Below are positions 1-8,786 of a DNA stretch of 64,000 nucleotides, in pieces. Made by a program: the position numbers and the translations under genes. This DNA is from Paenibacillus dendrobii (lineage in GTDB: Bacteria; Bacillota; Bacilli; Paenibacillales; Paenibacillaceae): NCBI RefSeq assembly GCF_009807035.1, contig NZ_WUBI01000001.1, forward strand, positions 2,976,001-3,040,000, written 5' to 3'. The notes under the pieces were generated by a model that made no database searches, was not told the origin of the DNA, and saw only the letters and a list, made by a program, of their open reading frames with translations. Position 1 is the first letter of the stretch. The number at the start of each line of letters is the position of its first letter.

Positions 1-1
1 C

Positions 2-943
2 TACCGCAAGCAATATGATAAATCGCTCAACCGACTGACGAGGCTTGCCTTGCACCGTATTTTCTACACACAGGCTGCTCAAGTCATTAAACAGCTCAAA
101 CCGGATTTGATCGTATGCACGCATCCTTTTCCCAACGCTGTGATCTCACGCCTCAAGAGGCAAGGATTACATGTGCCGCTTATTACGCTGATAACGGATT
201 ATGACGTCCACGGTACTTGGGTGAACAAGGAAGTGAATCAATACCTGGTGTCCACGCCCAGAGTCAAGGATCTGCTGCTTCGCCGCAATGTTCCGTCCGC
301 TTCCATTCAAGTAACCGGCATCCCCGTGCATCCGAACTTTTGGGAAAGAGCAGATAAAAATCAGTTGGCTGTAGAACTTGGATTGAAGCGCATGCCAACG
401 ATCCTGATCATGAGCGGGGGCTGGGGCGTTTCCTTTAATAAAGAAATGATAAACCTGCTGATTTCCTGGGCGGATCAGATCCAGCTGGTATTCTGTACGG
501 GCAGCAACGAAAAGCTCCTTCAAAAGATGAAAAATAGCCCCGTTCTCTCACATCCCCATATCCACCTGCTCGGATATACGAAGAACATCGACCAATGGAT
601 GGATGTATCCGATCTCCTCATCACCAAGCCCGGGGGCATGACATGCACCGAAGGACTGGCCAAAGGGATCCCTATGCTATTTTACGAGGTCATTCCCGGA
701 CAGGAGGAAGAGAACGGACAATATTTCGTGGAACTTGGGAGTGCGGAAATGATTCATGACCCATACGTCTTGCATCGCTGGAAACATCGTTTGATTCATG
801 AATACGAGCAAGTGGAACGCAGCAGGCTGAAATCTCTGGTCAGCGCTGAACCTGGCAGCGAACCGTTTTATTGCGCGCAGCAGGTGCTTGAATTATTAAA
901 GCACGAAGACCCTCATCTTTTATCCCGGAACAGCCGGCTCTAA
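2..943 (+). CDS. Glycosyltransferase, MGDG synthase/UgtP-like (5' truncated by window edge)
   Basis: The open frame runs in from before the window; no start is visible. The visible part has the two-lobe GT-B layout of the MGDG synthase/MurG-like family. The N-lobe end carries KPDLIVCTHPFPNAV, followed by TDYDVHGTW. The C-lobe has a glycine-rich loop (MSGGWG) and the nucleotide-sugar site ITKPGGMTCTEGLAKGIP, then PGQEEENGQYF. Family members add glucose or galactose to diacylglycerol at the inner membrane face, making glycolipids and the lipoteichoic acid anchor. The exact sugar and acceptor cannot be read from sequence. The family call is strong; the substrate is inference. Confidence 0.85.
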   Translation, partial: YRKQYDKSLNRLTRLALHRIFYTQAAQVIKQLKPDLIVCTHPFPNAVISRLKRQGLHVPLITLITDYDVHGTWVNKEVNQYLVSTPRVKDLLLRRNVPSASIQVTGIPVHPNFWERADKNQLAVELGLKRMPTILIMSGGWGVSFNKEMINLLISWADQIQLVFCTGSNEKLLQKMKNSPVLSHPHIHLLGYTKNIDQWMDVSDLLITKPGGMTCTEGLAKGIPMLFYEVIPGQEEENGQYFVELGSAEMIHDPYVLHRWKHRLIHEYEQVERSRLKSLVSAEPGSEPFYCAQQVLELLKHEDPHLLSRNSRL

Positions 944-956
944 CTTATAAAAACGC

Positions 957-995
957 AAAAACAGCTCCCCCTATATTCGAGGAAGCTGTTTTTTT
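957..995. terminator. Bidirectional hairpin terminator
   Basis: AAAACAGCT pairs with AGCTGTTTT around a short loop, with A-runs on one side and T-runs on the other. It lies between convergent genes and contains the stop codon of the minus-strand gene in its loop. Confidence 0.7.
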
Positions 996-1462
996 ATCAC
1001 TCCGATGAGCCCTTCTTTACTGTTCACCATATTCCCGCTCTCAGACAAATAGCTGCTGTATAGAAATTGCTGCCTTACCGCCCAGCGGGTCTCCCCGTTC
1101 ATGGCGCGCTGGAGCATGCGTTGAAGCTGGGGTTCATGCCAGCTGTCGAGCAGCCATGCATAGAGATCGGCGGCGTTTAGAGCATCGTCAATAGCTGACC
1201 GAAGTCCGGATACATAGTCCTTGGGCGGTTCCACCTTGCTGAACACCGGGTAACAGCCTGTCAATTGATAGTAGAGCCGTGTCCACGCCGCGAGACGTTC
1301 CTTTTGTTTGATTTCAACATGCCTGCCGAAATGTATCCGGTGCTCCGGAGGTGCAAGATGCGAAAGGCGCTGCGCGTAAATCATGGAACGGTACTCTGCC
1401 TGAATGACATACTGCAGGTCGTGAACGGCGATTGGACCGCTTCTGTGACTCCGGTAATCCAT
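971..1462 (-). CDS. Ferritin-like helical protein of unknown function
   Basis: 163 residues, starting with ATG after a GGGAG ribosome site. The protein is mostly helical and rich in Tyr, Trp, His, Gln and Glu, and has no signal peptide. Its first half (IQAEYRSMIYAQRLSHLA) and the later AIDDALNAADLYAWLLDSWH recall the helices of ferritin-like/rubrerythrin-type proteins of Bacillales. A full set of metal ligands is not evident by eye. It is convergent with the glycosyltransferase gene, and its stop codon lies inside the shared terminator. The fold assignment is tentative and the function unknown. Confidence 0.6.
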   Translation of the reverse strand: MDYRSHRSGPIAVHDLQYVIQAEYRSMIYAQRLSHLAPPEHRIHFGRHVEIKQKERLAAWTRLYYQLTGCYPVFSKVEPPKDYVSGLRSAIDDALNAADLYAWLLDSWHEPQLQRMLQRAMNGETRWAVRQQFLYSSYLSESGNMVNSKEGLIGVIKKQLPRI

Positions 1463-1548
1463 CGGGGCTCCCGCCTTTCCTATAGGCCTAATCCTTCACA
1501 GTATATGCCCATGAAGCGGGGTGGTGTATGTCTGCTCTGAAGAAGGTC

Positions 1549-2232
1549 TTAGAGCTCGAAGCTCTCGCCCGGTTTCAGCGGAAATCCCTTGATGCCTTCC
1601 TGGCTAAGCCGTTCAGAGAACAGAGAACCGTCCTGATGAATGGCCGAGAATGTATTGTAATGAACCGGAAGCACTTTTTCCGCACGCAGCCATTTGGCCG
1701 CCAACAGCGCATCCTCGGGTCCCATGGTCAGCACATCACCGATGGGCAGGGCTGCTGCATCAATCTTGTTCATTTCACCGATCAGACGCATATCGCCAAA
1801 GAGCGCGGTATCGCCCGCATGGAAGAAGGTCTTATCACCCATCGTCAACAAAATGCCCCCGGGTTCCCCGGCATAAATCCAGGAGTCTCCTACCGAAACG
1901 GAAGAACTGTGAAAAGCCAGCGTATATTTAACCTTGAAGCCGTCAAAGGACTGTCTGCCGCCGATGTTCATTCCAAAAGCTTGTACGCCTTGGCTGCGGC
2001 AATATTCTGCCAGTTCAAACACCGCAATAATCGGGCAATCGTTCGCCTTTGCAATCTCAATGCAATCTCCAAAATGATCCGAATGTCCATGCGTTAACAG
2101 AACCGCGTCCACACGGATATCCTTCGGAGAAATTCCCGAAGCCGGATTTCCTGTCAGAAAAGGGTCAATAATCACGCTTCTGCCGCCTGCCTCCGCGAGC
2201 ACACAAGAATGACCGTAATACGTAATTTTCAT
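1549..2232 (-). CDS. Metal-dependent hydrolase, UPF0173 (metallo-beta-lactamase fold)
   Basis: 227 residues. The HxHxDH metal site is THGHSDH (His48-His53), preceded by a buried IIDPFLTGNP strand. Further His/Asp ligands are in FFHAGDTALFGDM and LPVHYNTF. This matches the YtkL/UPF0173 group of soluble hydrolases, whose natural substrate is not established. The ATG at 2232 is preferred over an in-frame GTG twelve bases upstream, because that GTG sits inside the ribosome site TAGGAGGTG, which lies about ten bases before the ATG. Confidence 0.9.
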   Translation of the reverse strand: MKITYYGHSCVLAEAGGRSVIIDPFLTGNPASGISPKDIRVDAVLLTHGHSDHFGDCIEIAKANDCPIIAVFELAEYCRSQGVQAFGMNIGGRQSFDGFKVKYTLAFHSSSVSVGDSWIYAGEPGGILLTMGDKTFFHAGDTALFGDMRLIGEMNKIDAAALPIGDVLTMGPEDALLAAKWLRAEKVLPVHYNTFSAIHQDGSLFSERLSQEGIKGFPLKPGESFEL

Positions 2233-2324
2233 TGATTGTGACACCTCCTACAATAAATTACCCAAGCTCAACTCGGATTGATCATCATGCTGAACAATCT
2301 ATCCTTATCATAACCAATTGGTAT

Positions 2325-3185
2325 TTATTTGTAAAAAGAGTGGTTGCCGATCCGCTTCTCAAAGGTACGTGTATGATGAACCGTAAGATCATCTGCCAGC
2401 TTAAGCGAAAGGAAATAATACGTATCATCCGTCACAGCCTTCTTACCGTTCAACGCTTCATTGGCAGCATGAATACTATCCTGGTTTGGCTTCACGCGAT
2501 CAAACCTACCGTTGGCCACAGGACTGAACTGATATTTTTGATAGATGACTTTTTTAATCGTATTGGGAAAATTGGCTGACCGCAGGCGGTTCAAGACGAC
2601 ATTCGCTACAGCGATTTTGCCTTGGTACGGTTCGCCTTCTGCTTCTGCCATGACAATTCTTTGCAGCAGGAGCACATCCTCAGCGGTTACACTATACTGC
2701 CAGGTCGATTTCGCCTGTTCTGATGGACTTAGCAGTTGGGTCCGGCTGAAGAATAATTGTTTAGGGGGAGTTAGCTGAGGATTCAGCTTTTTCTGGTGAG
2801 AAGTCTCCACTTTTGTTGCCTTCGGTTTCGCGTTCAGCTGCGCAATTTCCAGCTTCGTCTTCGCCTGTGGCGATTTCGCAGGAAGACTTTCGATAAATAC
2901 AGCTTTAGATTTATTTTTCCATGAATTCAAATTATTTACATTTTGAAGGCGCAGAGGTAATCCTTGTTTTGATGATTGTGACGTAATCTGTATATGTTCC
3001 GCTTGAGCAGGCGCAGCCTTCTCCTTACTCAAAGAAATCGAATCGAACCGATTCAGATGCATATTGCTTTTATTCTGCAATTTATTGGCCTGTTCATTTT
3101 GAAGAAGCAAACAAATCGCAGAGAAACACACCAGAAGAACTCCGATCAGCAAAGCCATCCAGCGGTTTTGTCTTAGAGTGTACAT
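2325..3185 (-). CDS. SleB-type cell wall hydrolase (Hydrolase_2), membrane-anchored
   Basis: 286 residues from the ATG at 3185, which follows TAGGAGGAG; the open frame extends eight codons further but lacks a better site. A single hydrophobic segment at about residues 8-29 anchors or exports the protein. A long Lys/Gln/Ser-rich linker runs to about residue 155. The C-terminal SleB/CwlJ catalytic domain includes VMAEAEGEPYQGKIAVANVV with the expected glutamate, then SPVANGRFDRVKP. The family cleaves peptidoglycan, in B. subtilis spore cortex during germination. The TM anchor and missing PG_binding domain make a vegetative or sporulation wall role equally possible. Confidence 0.85.
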   Translation of the reverse strand: MYTLRQNRWMALLIGVLLVCFSAICLLLQNEQANKLQNKSNMHLNRFDSISLSKEKAAPAQAEHIQITSQSSKQGLPLRLQNVNNLNSWKNKSKAVFIESLPAKSPQAKTKLEIAQLNAKPKATKVETSHQKKLNPQLTPPKQLFFSRTQLLSPSEQAKSTWQYSVTAEDVLLLQRIVMAEAEGEPYQGKIAVANVVLNRLRSANFPNTIKKVIYQKYQFSPVANGRFDRVKPNQDSIHAANEALNGKKAVTDDTYYFLSLKLADDLTVHHTRTFEKRIGNHSFYK

Positions 3186-3444
3186 ATTTCTCCTCCTATA
3201 TTCCGGCACATTCCCTTCTTATGTAACCGAAAACAGAGGTTTTGAAAACCTAAAAATTTTCAGTAACAGGCAGCATCCGCGAATACGAGAAAACAGAAAA
3301 GCATAAGTACTTCTTTTACAACACCAACAGCTTCGTGACGGCACAATTTTACGGTTCACAGGATACGGCTAAGGGAATAAGCTTATTGTTTTATGTGCAG
3401 GAATGTATTATATGACTAAAATAAAGCTTGAATATATCAATCTC

Positions 3445-4050
3445 CTAATCTTCCATGCGGAAGGTCTCTAGTATCTCATACATTGGACGATCGTGCAAAT
3501 GCGTGGAAAAAAGTACAAATTCATCTACAGTCCAAAAGCCCTCCCTCTTTCCTTCTTCCAAGGTCGCTGTTTGCGGAAGCAAGGACGGCAGCAAATTCAT
3601 CTGAAAAGGTTCATTTCCAGCGTATTTGCGGGCAATAGTGATATGCGGATGATAGGGTCGGGACTCTCTTGCAAATCCGAATTTTTCCATGCCATTAGTC
3701 ACAAATTCTTGCAGCCGGGTGAGCAGGTGATTGTGGTCAATTACTCCAGCCCAAAGCACTCTGGGAGAGGCCTCCAGACCAAAGATTCCCGCCTTTCCAA
3801 TCCCAAGAACAAATGGTTGGAATTGGTCGGCTATTTTCCGAAGCTCATTTGCGATCGCCGGTACTTGCTCAGGATCCACGTCTCCTAAAAACTGGACCGT
3901 AATATGATAATCTTCCCTGTGCGTCCATTTTTTGAAGGTCAATGCTGTCTGTTGCTCTTGTCTCCATTGCTCCAAGGCCGATCCCAGTATTTCGGACAAT
4001 CTGATAGCGATAAACAACCGCAGCGGCTGCGCCTTTATTTGCTCACTCAT
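3445..4050 (-). CDS. thpR: RNA 2',3'-cyclic phosphodiesterase (LigT/ThpR family)
   Basis: 201 residues. Two HxTx catalytic motifs are visible: HITV at 49-52 and HITI at 136-139, in the contexts REDYHITVQFLGDV and RPYHPHITIARKY. Their spacing is typical of the 2H phosphoesterase family, and the start RLFIAIRL is the usual first strand. Members open 2',3'-cyclic phosphates on RNA to 2'-phosphates; the in vivo role is unclear. The ATG is preceded by AAAGGGGCAG. The gene stands alone on the minus strand between terminators. Confidence 0.92.
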   Translation of the reverse strand: MSEQIKAQPLRLFIAIRLSEILGSALEQWRQEQQTALTFKKWTHREDYHITVQFLGDVDPEQVPAIANELRKIADQFQPFVLGIGKAGIFGLEASPRVLWAGVIDHNHLLTRLQEFVTNGMEKFGFARESRPYHPHITIARKYAGNEPFQMNLLPSLLPQTATLEEGKREGFWTVDEFVLFSTHLHDRPMYEILETFRMED

Positions 4051-4131
4051 GTAATATCTGCCCCTTTATCAAAATTTTGCTTCTATAATAGTACCTTCAT
4101 TTTATCATATCCCGAAAATCCCTTTTTCCAC

Positions 4132-4170
4132 AAAAAAAGGTACCCGCAGGGAAACTTCCCTGCGGGTTAC
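4132..4170 (-). terminator. Rho-independent terminator of the ABC exporter gene
   Basis: On the minus strand AACCCGCAGGGAA pairs with TTCCCTGCGGGT, followed by a run of seven T. It lies 15 bases beyond the stop of the ABC gene. Confidence 0.9.
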
Positions 4171-4185
4171 AGTGCGAAATTTTAT

Positions 4186-5943
4186 TTAACCGAACTGTGC
4201 CTGATGCAACCTTGCGTATACGCCTCCGCTCTCCAGCAGCTCCTCATGGCGTCCATGCTCGGCAATGCCATCTTCGGTAACAACAATAATTCGGTCAGCA
4301 TTACGAATAGTTGCCAGCCTGTGAGCGATCACGAGCGTCGTCCGGTTCACCGCCAGAGTCTCCAACGCTTCCTGGATAATAGCTTCCGTTTCGGTATCCA
4401 GCGCAGATGTCGCTTCATCCAAAATCAATATCGGCGGGTTCTTAAGGAACATGCGCGCTATCGCCAGACGCTGGCGCTGTCCGCCAGACAATTTCAGACC
4501 GCGCTCGCCGATGACCGTATCAAGACCTTCCGGCAGCGAGGCCACGAGCGACTCCAAGTGAGCCTTTTGCACGGCATTCAACAGCTCGGTTTCGCCAGCG
4601 TTCAAATCGCCATAGGCGATATTTTCACGGATCGTTCCGCTGAACAAGAATACATCCTGCTGTACCATGCCGATTTGCGAACGAAGCGAATGTTGGGACA
4701 TCTCGCGGATATCGATGCCGTCAATCGTGATAGCCCCCTCTTCCACATCGTAAAAACGGGGAATGAGGCTGCAAAGCGTCGATTTCCCCGCTCCTGAGGG
4801 ACCAACGAGGGCGACGGTTTCACCGGCCCTGATCTTCAGATGAATGTCTTCCAGAATCCGTCTGTGATTCTCATAGCCAAAGGCTACGTCACGAAACTCG
4901 ATATCGCCGCGAAGATGCTTCACCTCTACGGCATCCCGTTGATCTTGAATTTCAGGTTCCGTGTCCATCAGGTCGCAGAAACGCTTAAAGCCTGCCATGC
5001 CTTTCGGATAACTCTCCATCAAAGCATTGATCTTATCGATCGGCTTCAGGAAAATGTTGACGTACAGCAGAAATGCCACCAGTTCGCCGTATGTCAGCTT
5101 ATTCTGATAAGCAAACCAGGCGCCGCAAATCAGAACGATCAGCGAGATCAGGCGCGTCAGCATGTACATGCCCGATACACTGAAAGACATGGCCAGATAG
5201 GAGCGCAGCTTCGCAAGCCGGAAGCCTGCATTGCTGACACGGAAGCGTTCCATTTCGAATTCTTCGTTGCCGAAGGATTTCACAACGCGGATTCCCGACA
5301 CGCTGTCTTCGACGCCGGCATTCAGCTCCGCAATGTTGCGGAACATTTCCGAGGATGCGCGGTTCAGCTTTTGATTGAAAAATACGATCAGCCATACGAT
5401 GAACGGCATAATGACGAAGGTAATCAGGGCAAGCTGCCAGTTGACGGTCCACATGATACAGAACGCCCCGATAAAGGTCATGACCGCGATGAACATATCC
5501 TCCGGTCCATGGTGGGCCATTTCCCCAATATCGAACAGGTCGTTGGTCATGCGCGACATCAGATGTCCGGTCTTGGTATTGTCAAAATACTTGAATGACA
5601 GCTTCTGCACATGATTAAACGCCTGTTGGCGCATATCCGACTCGATATTAATCCCGAGCTTATGTCCCCAGTAGCTGACTATAAACTGCAGTCCCATGCT
5701 GACCAAATAGAGCGCCAAAAGTCCGCATCCTGCAGCAATGATCGTTCCCCATGCTCCATCCGGCAAAAGCTTGTCCACGACCCACTGAACTGCGACCGGA
5801 AATCCCAGCTCCAGCAGACCCGCTATAACCGCACAGCCAAAATCGATCATAAATAGTTTTTTATGCGGCCGGTAATACGCCATAAACCTTCGAATCAGGC
5901 CCTGATTTTGACCCGAAGCCTTTCCTGCTGCATTTTGCATCAT
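4186..5943 (-). CDS. ABC exporter half-transporter (membrane domain fused to ATPase)
   Basis: 585 residues, with an N-terminal six-helix exporter domain at about 25-330 and a C-terminal ATPase. Walker A GPSGAGKST lies near residue 380, the LSGGQRQRLAIAR signature near 484, Walker B ILILDEATSALD near 504, and the H-loop in LVIAHRLATI. This is an MsbA/BmrA-like homodimer type; the exported substrate is unknown. The open frame extends 96 codons upstream, but that part has no coherent domain. GGAGG at a fair distance supports the ATG at 5943. It is divergent from the dehydrogenase gene at 6218. Confidence 0.93.
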   Translation of the reverse strand: MMQNAAGKASGQNQGLIRRFMAYYRPHKKLFMIDFGCAVIAGLLELGFPVAVQWVVDKLLPDGAWGTIIAAGCGLLALYLVSMGLQFIVSYWGHKLGINIESDMRQQAFNHVQKLSFKYFDNTKTGHLMSRMTNDLFDIGEMAHHGPEDMFIAVMTFIGAFCIMWTVNWQLALITFVIMPFIVWLIVFFNQKLNRASSEMFRNIAELNAGVEDSVSGIRVVKSFGNEEFEMERFRVSNAGFRLAKLRSYLAMSFSVSGMYMLTRLISLIVLICGAWFAYQNKLTYGELVAFLLYVNIFLKPIDKINALMESYPKGMAGFKRFCDLMDTEPEIQDQRDAVEVKHLRGDIEFRDVAFGYENHRRILEDIHLKIRAGETVALVGPSGAGKSTLCSLIPRFYDVEEGAITIDGIDIREMSQHSLRSQIGMVQQDVFLFSGTIRENIAYGDLNAGETELLNAVQKAHLESLVASLPEGLDTVIGERGLKLSGGQRQRLAIARMFLKNPPILILDEATSALDTETEAIIQEALETLAVNRTTLVIAHRLATIRNADRIIVVTEDGIAEHGRHEELLESGGVYARLHQAQFG

Positions 5944-6217
5944 AACTGTTTCAAGCCTCCAAATCTTGTATGTAAGTAACCTGATTATATCGTAAAGAGC
6001 AGCAATATAGACATAATCCTCCAGAAAAATCCCTGGACTTGTTCGTCTTATCCATGGACTCTCCCAGATTTTGTACACGGTCTGATGTACTCCCAGATAA
6101 AGGGTCATGCGGCATGCCATTCGGAAATTCTGTATGGGTTTCTTTTCACTCCCTGTTTGAATCTGGTATCCTAGAAGGTAATTAATAAAATACATATCAC
6201 AGAATGAGGAGGCCAAC

Positions 6218-7189
6218 ATGAAACAAATCATATGTCTTCATTCCCTGACATCTGAACAAATTCATCAGATCGAGCAGGTTGCCCCCGGCTTTGAACTAAT
6301 TGTAAAGAATAAGAAAGATCTCGATCCTGAACAGGTTAAGAATGCCGAAATTATCATCGGATGGTCGAAAACGATTGCCGAGTTTGCTCTGCATGAAGAC
6401 AGCAAGGTAAAGTGGGTTCAGACCTGGTCTGCCGGCGTGGACACCCTTCCTTTGGATCGTCTAAGAGACAAGGGGATCTTGCTGACAAATTCAAGCGGCG
6501 TGCATGCCATTCCAATATCCGAAAGCATTTTTGCGATGATGCTGTCATTCTCCCGCCAAATGCATATTGCGGTCCGCCAACAGCTGCAAAAAAAATGGAA
6601 TTCGGATCTCAAAGCACCAGGGCTCAGCACGTTGGGTGAAATCAACGGCAAAACTTTGGTCATCGTTGGCGTAGGCGAGATCGGCAGGGAAACGGCCCGT
6701 CTGGCTAAAGCCTTCGGCATGAAGGTAATCGGCGTAAGACGGTCGGCAAAACCGGAACCCCATGTAGATCAAATGTATACAATGGATGGCTTTCATGAGG
6801 CAATCGGACAAGCAGATTATATCGTAGACTTACTGCCGTTAACGGATGAGACTCATCATATCTTTGATGCCGCAGCCTGGAAAGCCGCCAAAAAAGGCGC
6901 CTGCTTCCTCAATGCCGGCCGCGGACCAACCGTCGATACCTCCTCGCTCATTGACGCTCTAAACAGCGGACAAATTAGCGGTGCAGGGCTGGATGTCTTT
7001 GAGCAAGAGCCTCTGCCGGCCGATAATCCGCTTTGGGAGATGGAGCAAGTCATCATGACACCGCATGTCTCCGGAAGCAACGACCGTTACACCGAACGCG
7101 TGGTTGATATATTCACGGAGAATGTCGAAGCCTATGCCCAAGGGAATAAGCCGCCGCGTAATCTGGTTGATTACGGGCGCATGTACTAG
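6218..7189 (+). CDS. D-2-hydroxyacid dehydrogenase family protein
   Basis: 323 residues after GAGGAGGCCAAC. The Rossmann nucleotide loop VGVGEIGRETA lies near residue 150. The catalytic Arg is in NAGRGPTVD, the Glu in DVFEQEPLPADNP and the His in MTPHVSGSN. This is the arrangement of NAD(P)H-dependent D-2-hydroxyacid dehydrogenases such as the phosphoglycerate or glyoxylate/hydroxypyruvate reductase branches. The substrate cannot be told from sequence. The gene is monocistronic. Confidence 0.92.
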   Translation: MKQIICLHSLTSEQIHQIEQVAPGFELIVKNKKDLDPEQVKNAEIIIGWSKTIAEFALHEDSKVKWVQTWSAGVDTLPLDRLRDKGILLTNSSGVHAIPISESIFAMMLSFSRQMHIAVRQQLQKKWNSDLKAPGLSTLGEINGKTLVIVGVGEIGRETARLAKAFGMKVIGVRRSAKPEPHVDQMYTMDGFHEAIGQADYIVDLLPLTDETHHIFDAAAWKAAKKGACFLNAGRGPTVDTSSLIDALNSGQISGAGLDVFEQEPLPADNPLWEMEQVIMTPHVSGSNDRYTERVVDIFTENVEAYAQGNKPPRNLVDYGRMY

Positions 7190-7216
7190 AATATTCCGTC
7201 ATAGAATCTCAACGTA

Positions 7217-7284
7217 AAAAGACACTCCTTAAAGCAACCATTGGAAAGTCCATACAGGACACCGACGTTACTTTAAGGAGTGCT
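7217..7284 (-). terminator. Long-loop hairpin, probable terminator of the GNAT gene
   Basis: CACTCCTTAAAG (7223-7234) and CTTTAAGGAGTG (7271-7282) form a 12-bp stem. The 36-base loop contains its own small hairpin (GTCC/GGAC). A T-run follows on the minus strand. Confidence 0.65.
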
Positions 7285-7312
7285 TTATGATGGACCAATA
7301 TATTTCAGCGAA

Positions 7313-7732
7313 TTATTCATAGACCATAACCCAATATTTTTCTCCCGGGCCGCCTTCTTCAACTACCTTTTTCCAGCCATTCTTCTCGTAGAATTTCATC
7401 GCCTGATGGTTTGCGGATACGCATTTCAAGGTCAGCGGCTTATTCATGATCTCTATGGCTGCATCCAGCAGCTTGCTGCCGGCACCTTTGCCTGCATAAG
7501 CGGGATGGACAAATAAATTATGAATAAAGTCATCCGGCAAGTACAATGAAGCAAAACCCAAAATACAATCCTCTTCCTCTGCCAAAATAATATGCTCTTC
7601 GTTCGTATGCCTATCAAAATCTGCCAAGGCCATTTCTTTTTCGCTCTCCCATACGAAGCTCTTGCGGCGGGATTCCAAATATATCTGCCTTAATTCGGGA
7701 TAATCCGATGCATTGGCTGCTCTAATCTTCAA
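7313..7732 (-). CDS. GNAT-family N-acetyltransferase
   Basis: 139 residues. The acetyl-CoA loop is VHPAYAGKGAGSKLLDAA, followed by LKCVSANHQAMKFYEKNGWKKV, the usual motif A/B pair of GNAT enzymes. The start IRAANASDYPELRQIYLESR is typical. The acceptor is unknown; small molecules or protein amino groups are possible. The start codon is TTG with only a weak ribosome site, so the first residues are uncertain. It is the last gene of the minus-strand run that begins at dgt. Confidence 0.88.
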   Translation of the reverse strand: MKIRAANASDYPELRQIYLESRRKSFVWESEKEMALADFDRHTNEEHIILAEEEDCILGFASLYLPDDFIHNLFVHPAYAGKGAGSKLLDAAIEIMNKPLTLKCVSANHQAMKFYEKNGWKKVVEEGGPGEKYWVMVYE

Positions 7733-7764
7733 ACTTCCACGCTCTCTTTCTTGTAAAATGCCAT

Positions 7765-8754
7765 CTATGCTTCACAGAGCCACACTAGCCTTACGAAGCT
7801 TCCCTTCCAGACCCTACACGTGTCCACGATCCGGTATCCTGCCTCTACGACGCGCATTCGCACGTCTTCCTCGGTTGTCACAATGACCGCGCGCGGCGCC
7901 AGACGCCGCAAGCTGACCAACATCCGTTTTTGGTCTGCTTCCGGAAGAACGGAGCAGAGATTGTAGGGCATGTCTATGATTGCGGCATCAAAGTACCCTT
8001 CCAGCTCGTTCATGTCACCCAGCGTCACCAGGTCCTCCGGATACCCGTAATGCTGTAAGTTCGTTCTGGCGCCGCGAATCGCTAGCGGATTAATGTCCCT
8101 TCCACGAATATCCAGCCCCATGGACAACGCTTCAATCAGCACATTGCCCATACCGCAGCAGGGATCCACCGCCCGAATACCTTCTGTCTCCGGTGCCATG
8201 ATGTTGACTAGCGTTCTCGCCGTTGCAGCACTCAGACCTGTAGAATAGTTCTGCGGTTTATGAATATGCGCGTGCCAGCTCCGCTCAGGATAATGGCAGA
8301 CGCCAATCAGCCAGATTCCTTGTATTGCGATCAGCCCAAGCGTAATGCCGGGATTCTTCATGTCCGCCTTGCCTTGAATCCTGCTGCCTACCAACCGTTC
8401 AAAGCTTCTCTGCTCAGCGTAGGTATAAGGATCGCCCGACTTGATGTACGTCACCTTGAATGTACTTCCGTCCTTAACCAACTGGAGCGAATCTGCAAAA
8501 TTCGCAATCTGTTCCGCCGAATTTCCAGCGGCAAGCACATCCATACGCAGGGACAGAAACGGGCTGCGATCAGGATTGATTTTTCGGGGGCTGAGCAGCA
8601 CGGATCCCGTATGAATCTTCCGCACATCTCCAAATAATGCACGCAACTCCATGCCGCAAAGCTCCGCTTCCGTGTCATGGCTTGCATACGGATAAAGATA
8701 CAGGGCATGGCCTTGTTCCAAAGTCTGTTTAATCAGTTCTTTCATTAGAATCAT
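7765..8754 (-). CDS. TRM11/RlmKL-like SAM-dependent RNA methyltransferase
   Basis: 329 residues after AAAGGAAC. The N-terminal half resembles the THUMP-adjacent region of TRM11-type enzymes. The C-terminal Rossmann methylase has the SAM loop DPCCGMGNVLIEAL near residue 191, an acidic strand GLDIRGRDINP and the catalytic (D/N)PPY-type motif as DMPYN near residue 258. Such N-methylases act on tRNA or rRNA bases; the target here is unknown. It lies 33 bases after the LLM gene, probably in one transcript with it. Confidence 0.85.
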   Translation of the reverse strand: MILMKELIKQTLEQGHALYLYPYASHDTEAELCGMELRALFGDVRKIHTGSVLLSPRKINPDRSPFLSLRMDVLAAGNSAEQIANFADSLQLVKDGSTFKVTYIKSGDPYTYAEQRSFERLVGSRIQGKADMKNPGITLGLIAIQGIWLIGVCHYPERSWHAHIHKPQNYSTGLSAATARTLVNIMAPETEGIRAVDPCCGMGNVLIEALSMGLDIRGRDINPLAIRGARTNLQHYGYPEDLVTLGDMNELEGYFDAAIIDMPYNLCSVLPEADQKRMLVSLRRLAPRAVIVTTEEDVRMRVVEAGYRIVDTCRVWKGSFVRLVWLCEA

Positions 8755-8786
8755 CTGTTCCTTTCCAAAATGGATACCGCTTAACC

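Noticed and set aside
5944..6231. 96-codon upstream extension of the ABC exporter
   Set aside because: The extension lacks family similarity and overlaps the divergent gene; a good ribosome site favours the ATG at 5943.
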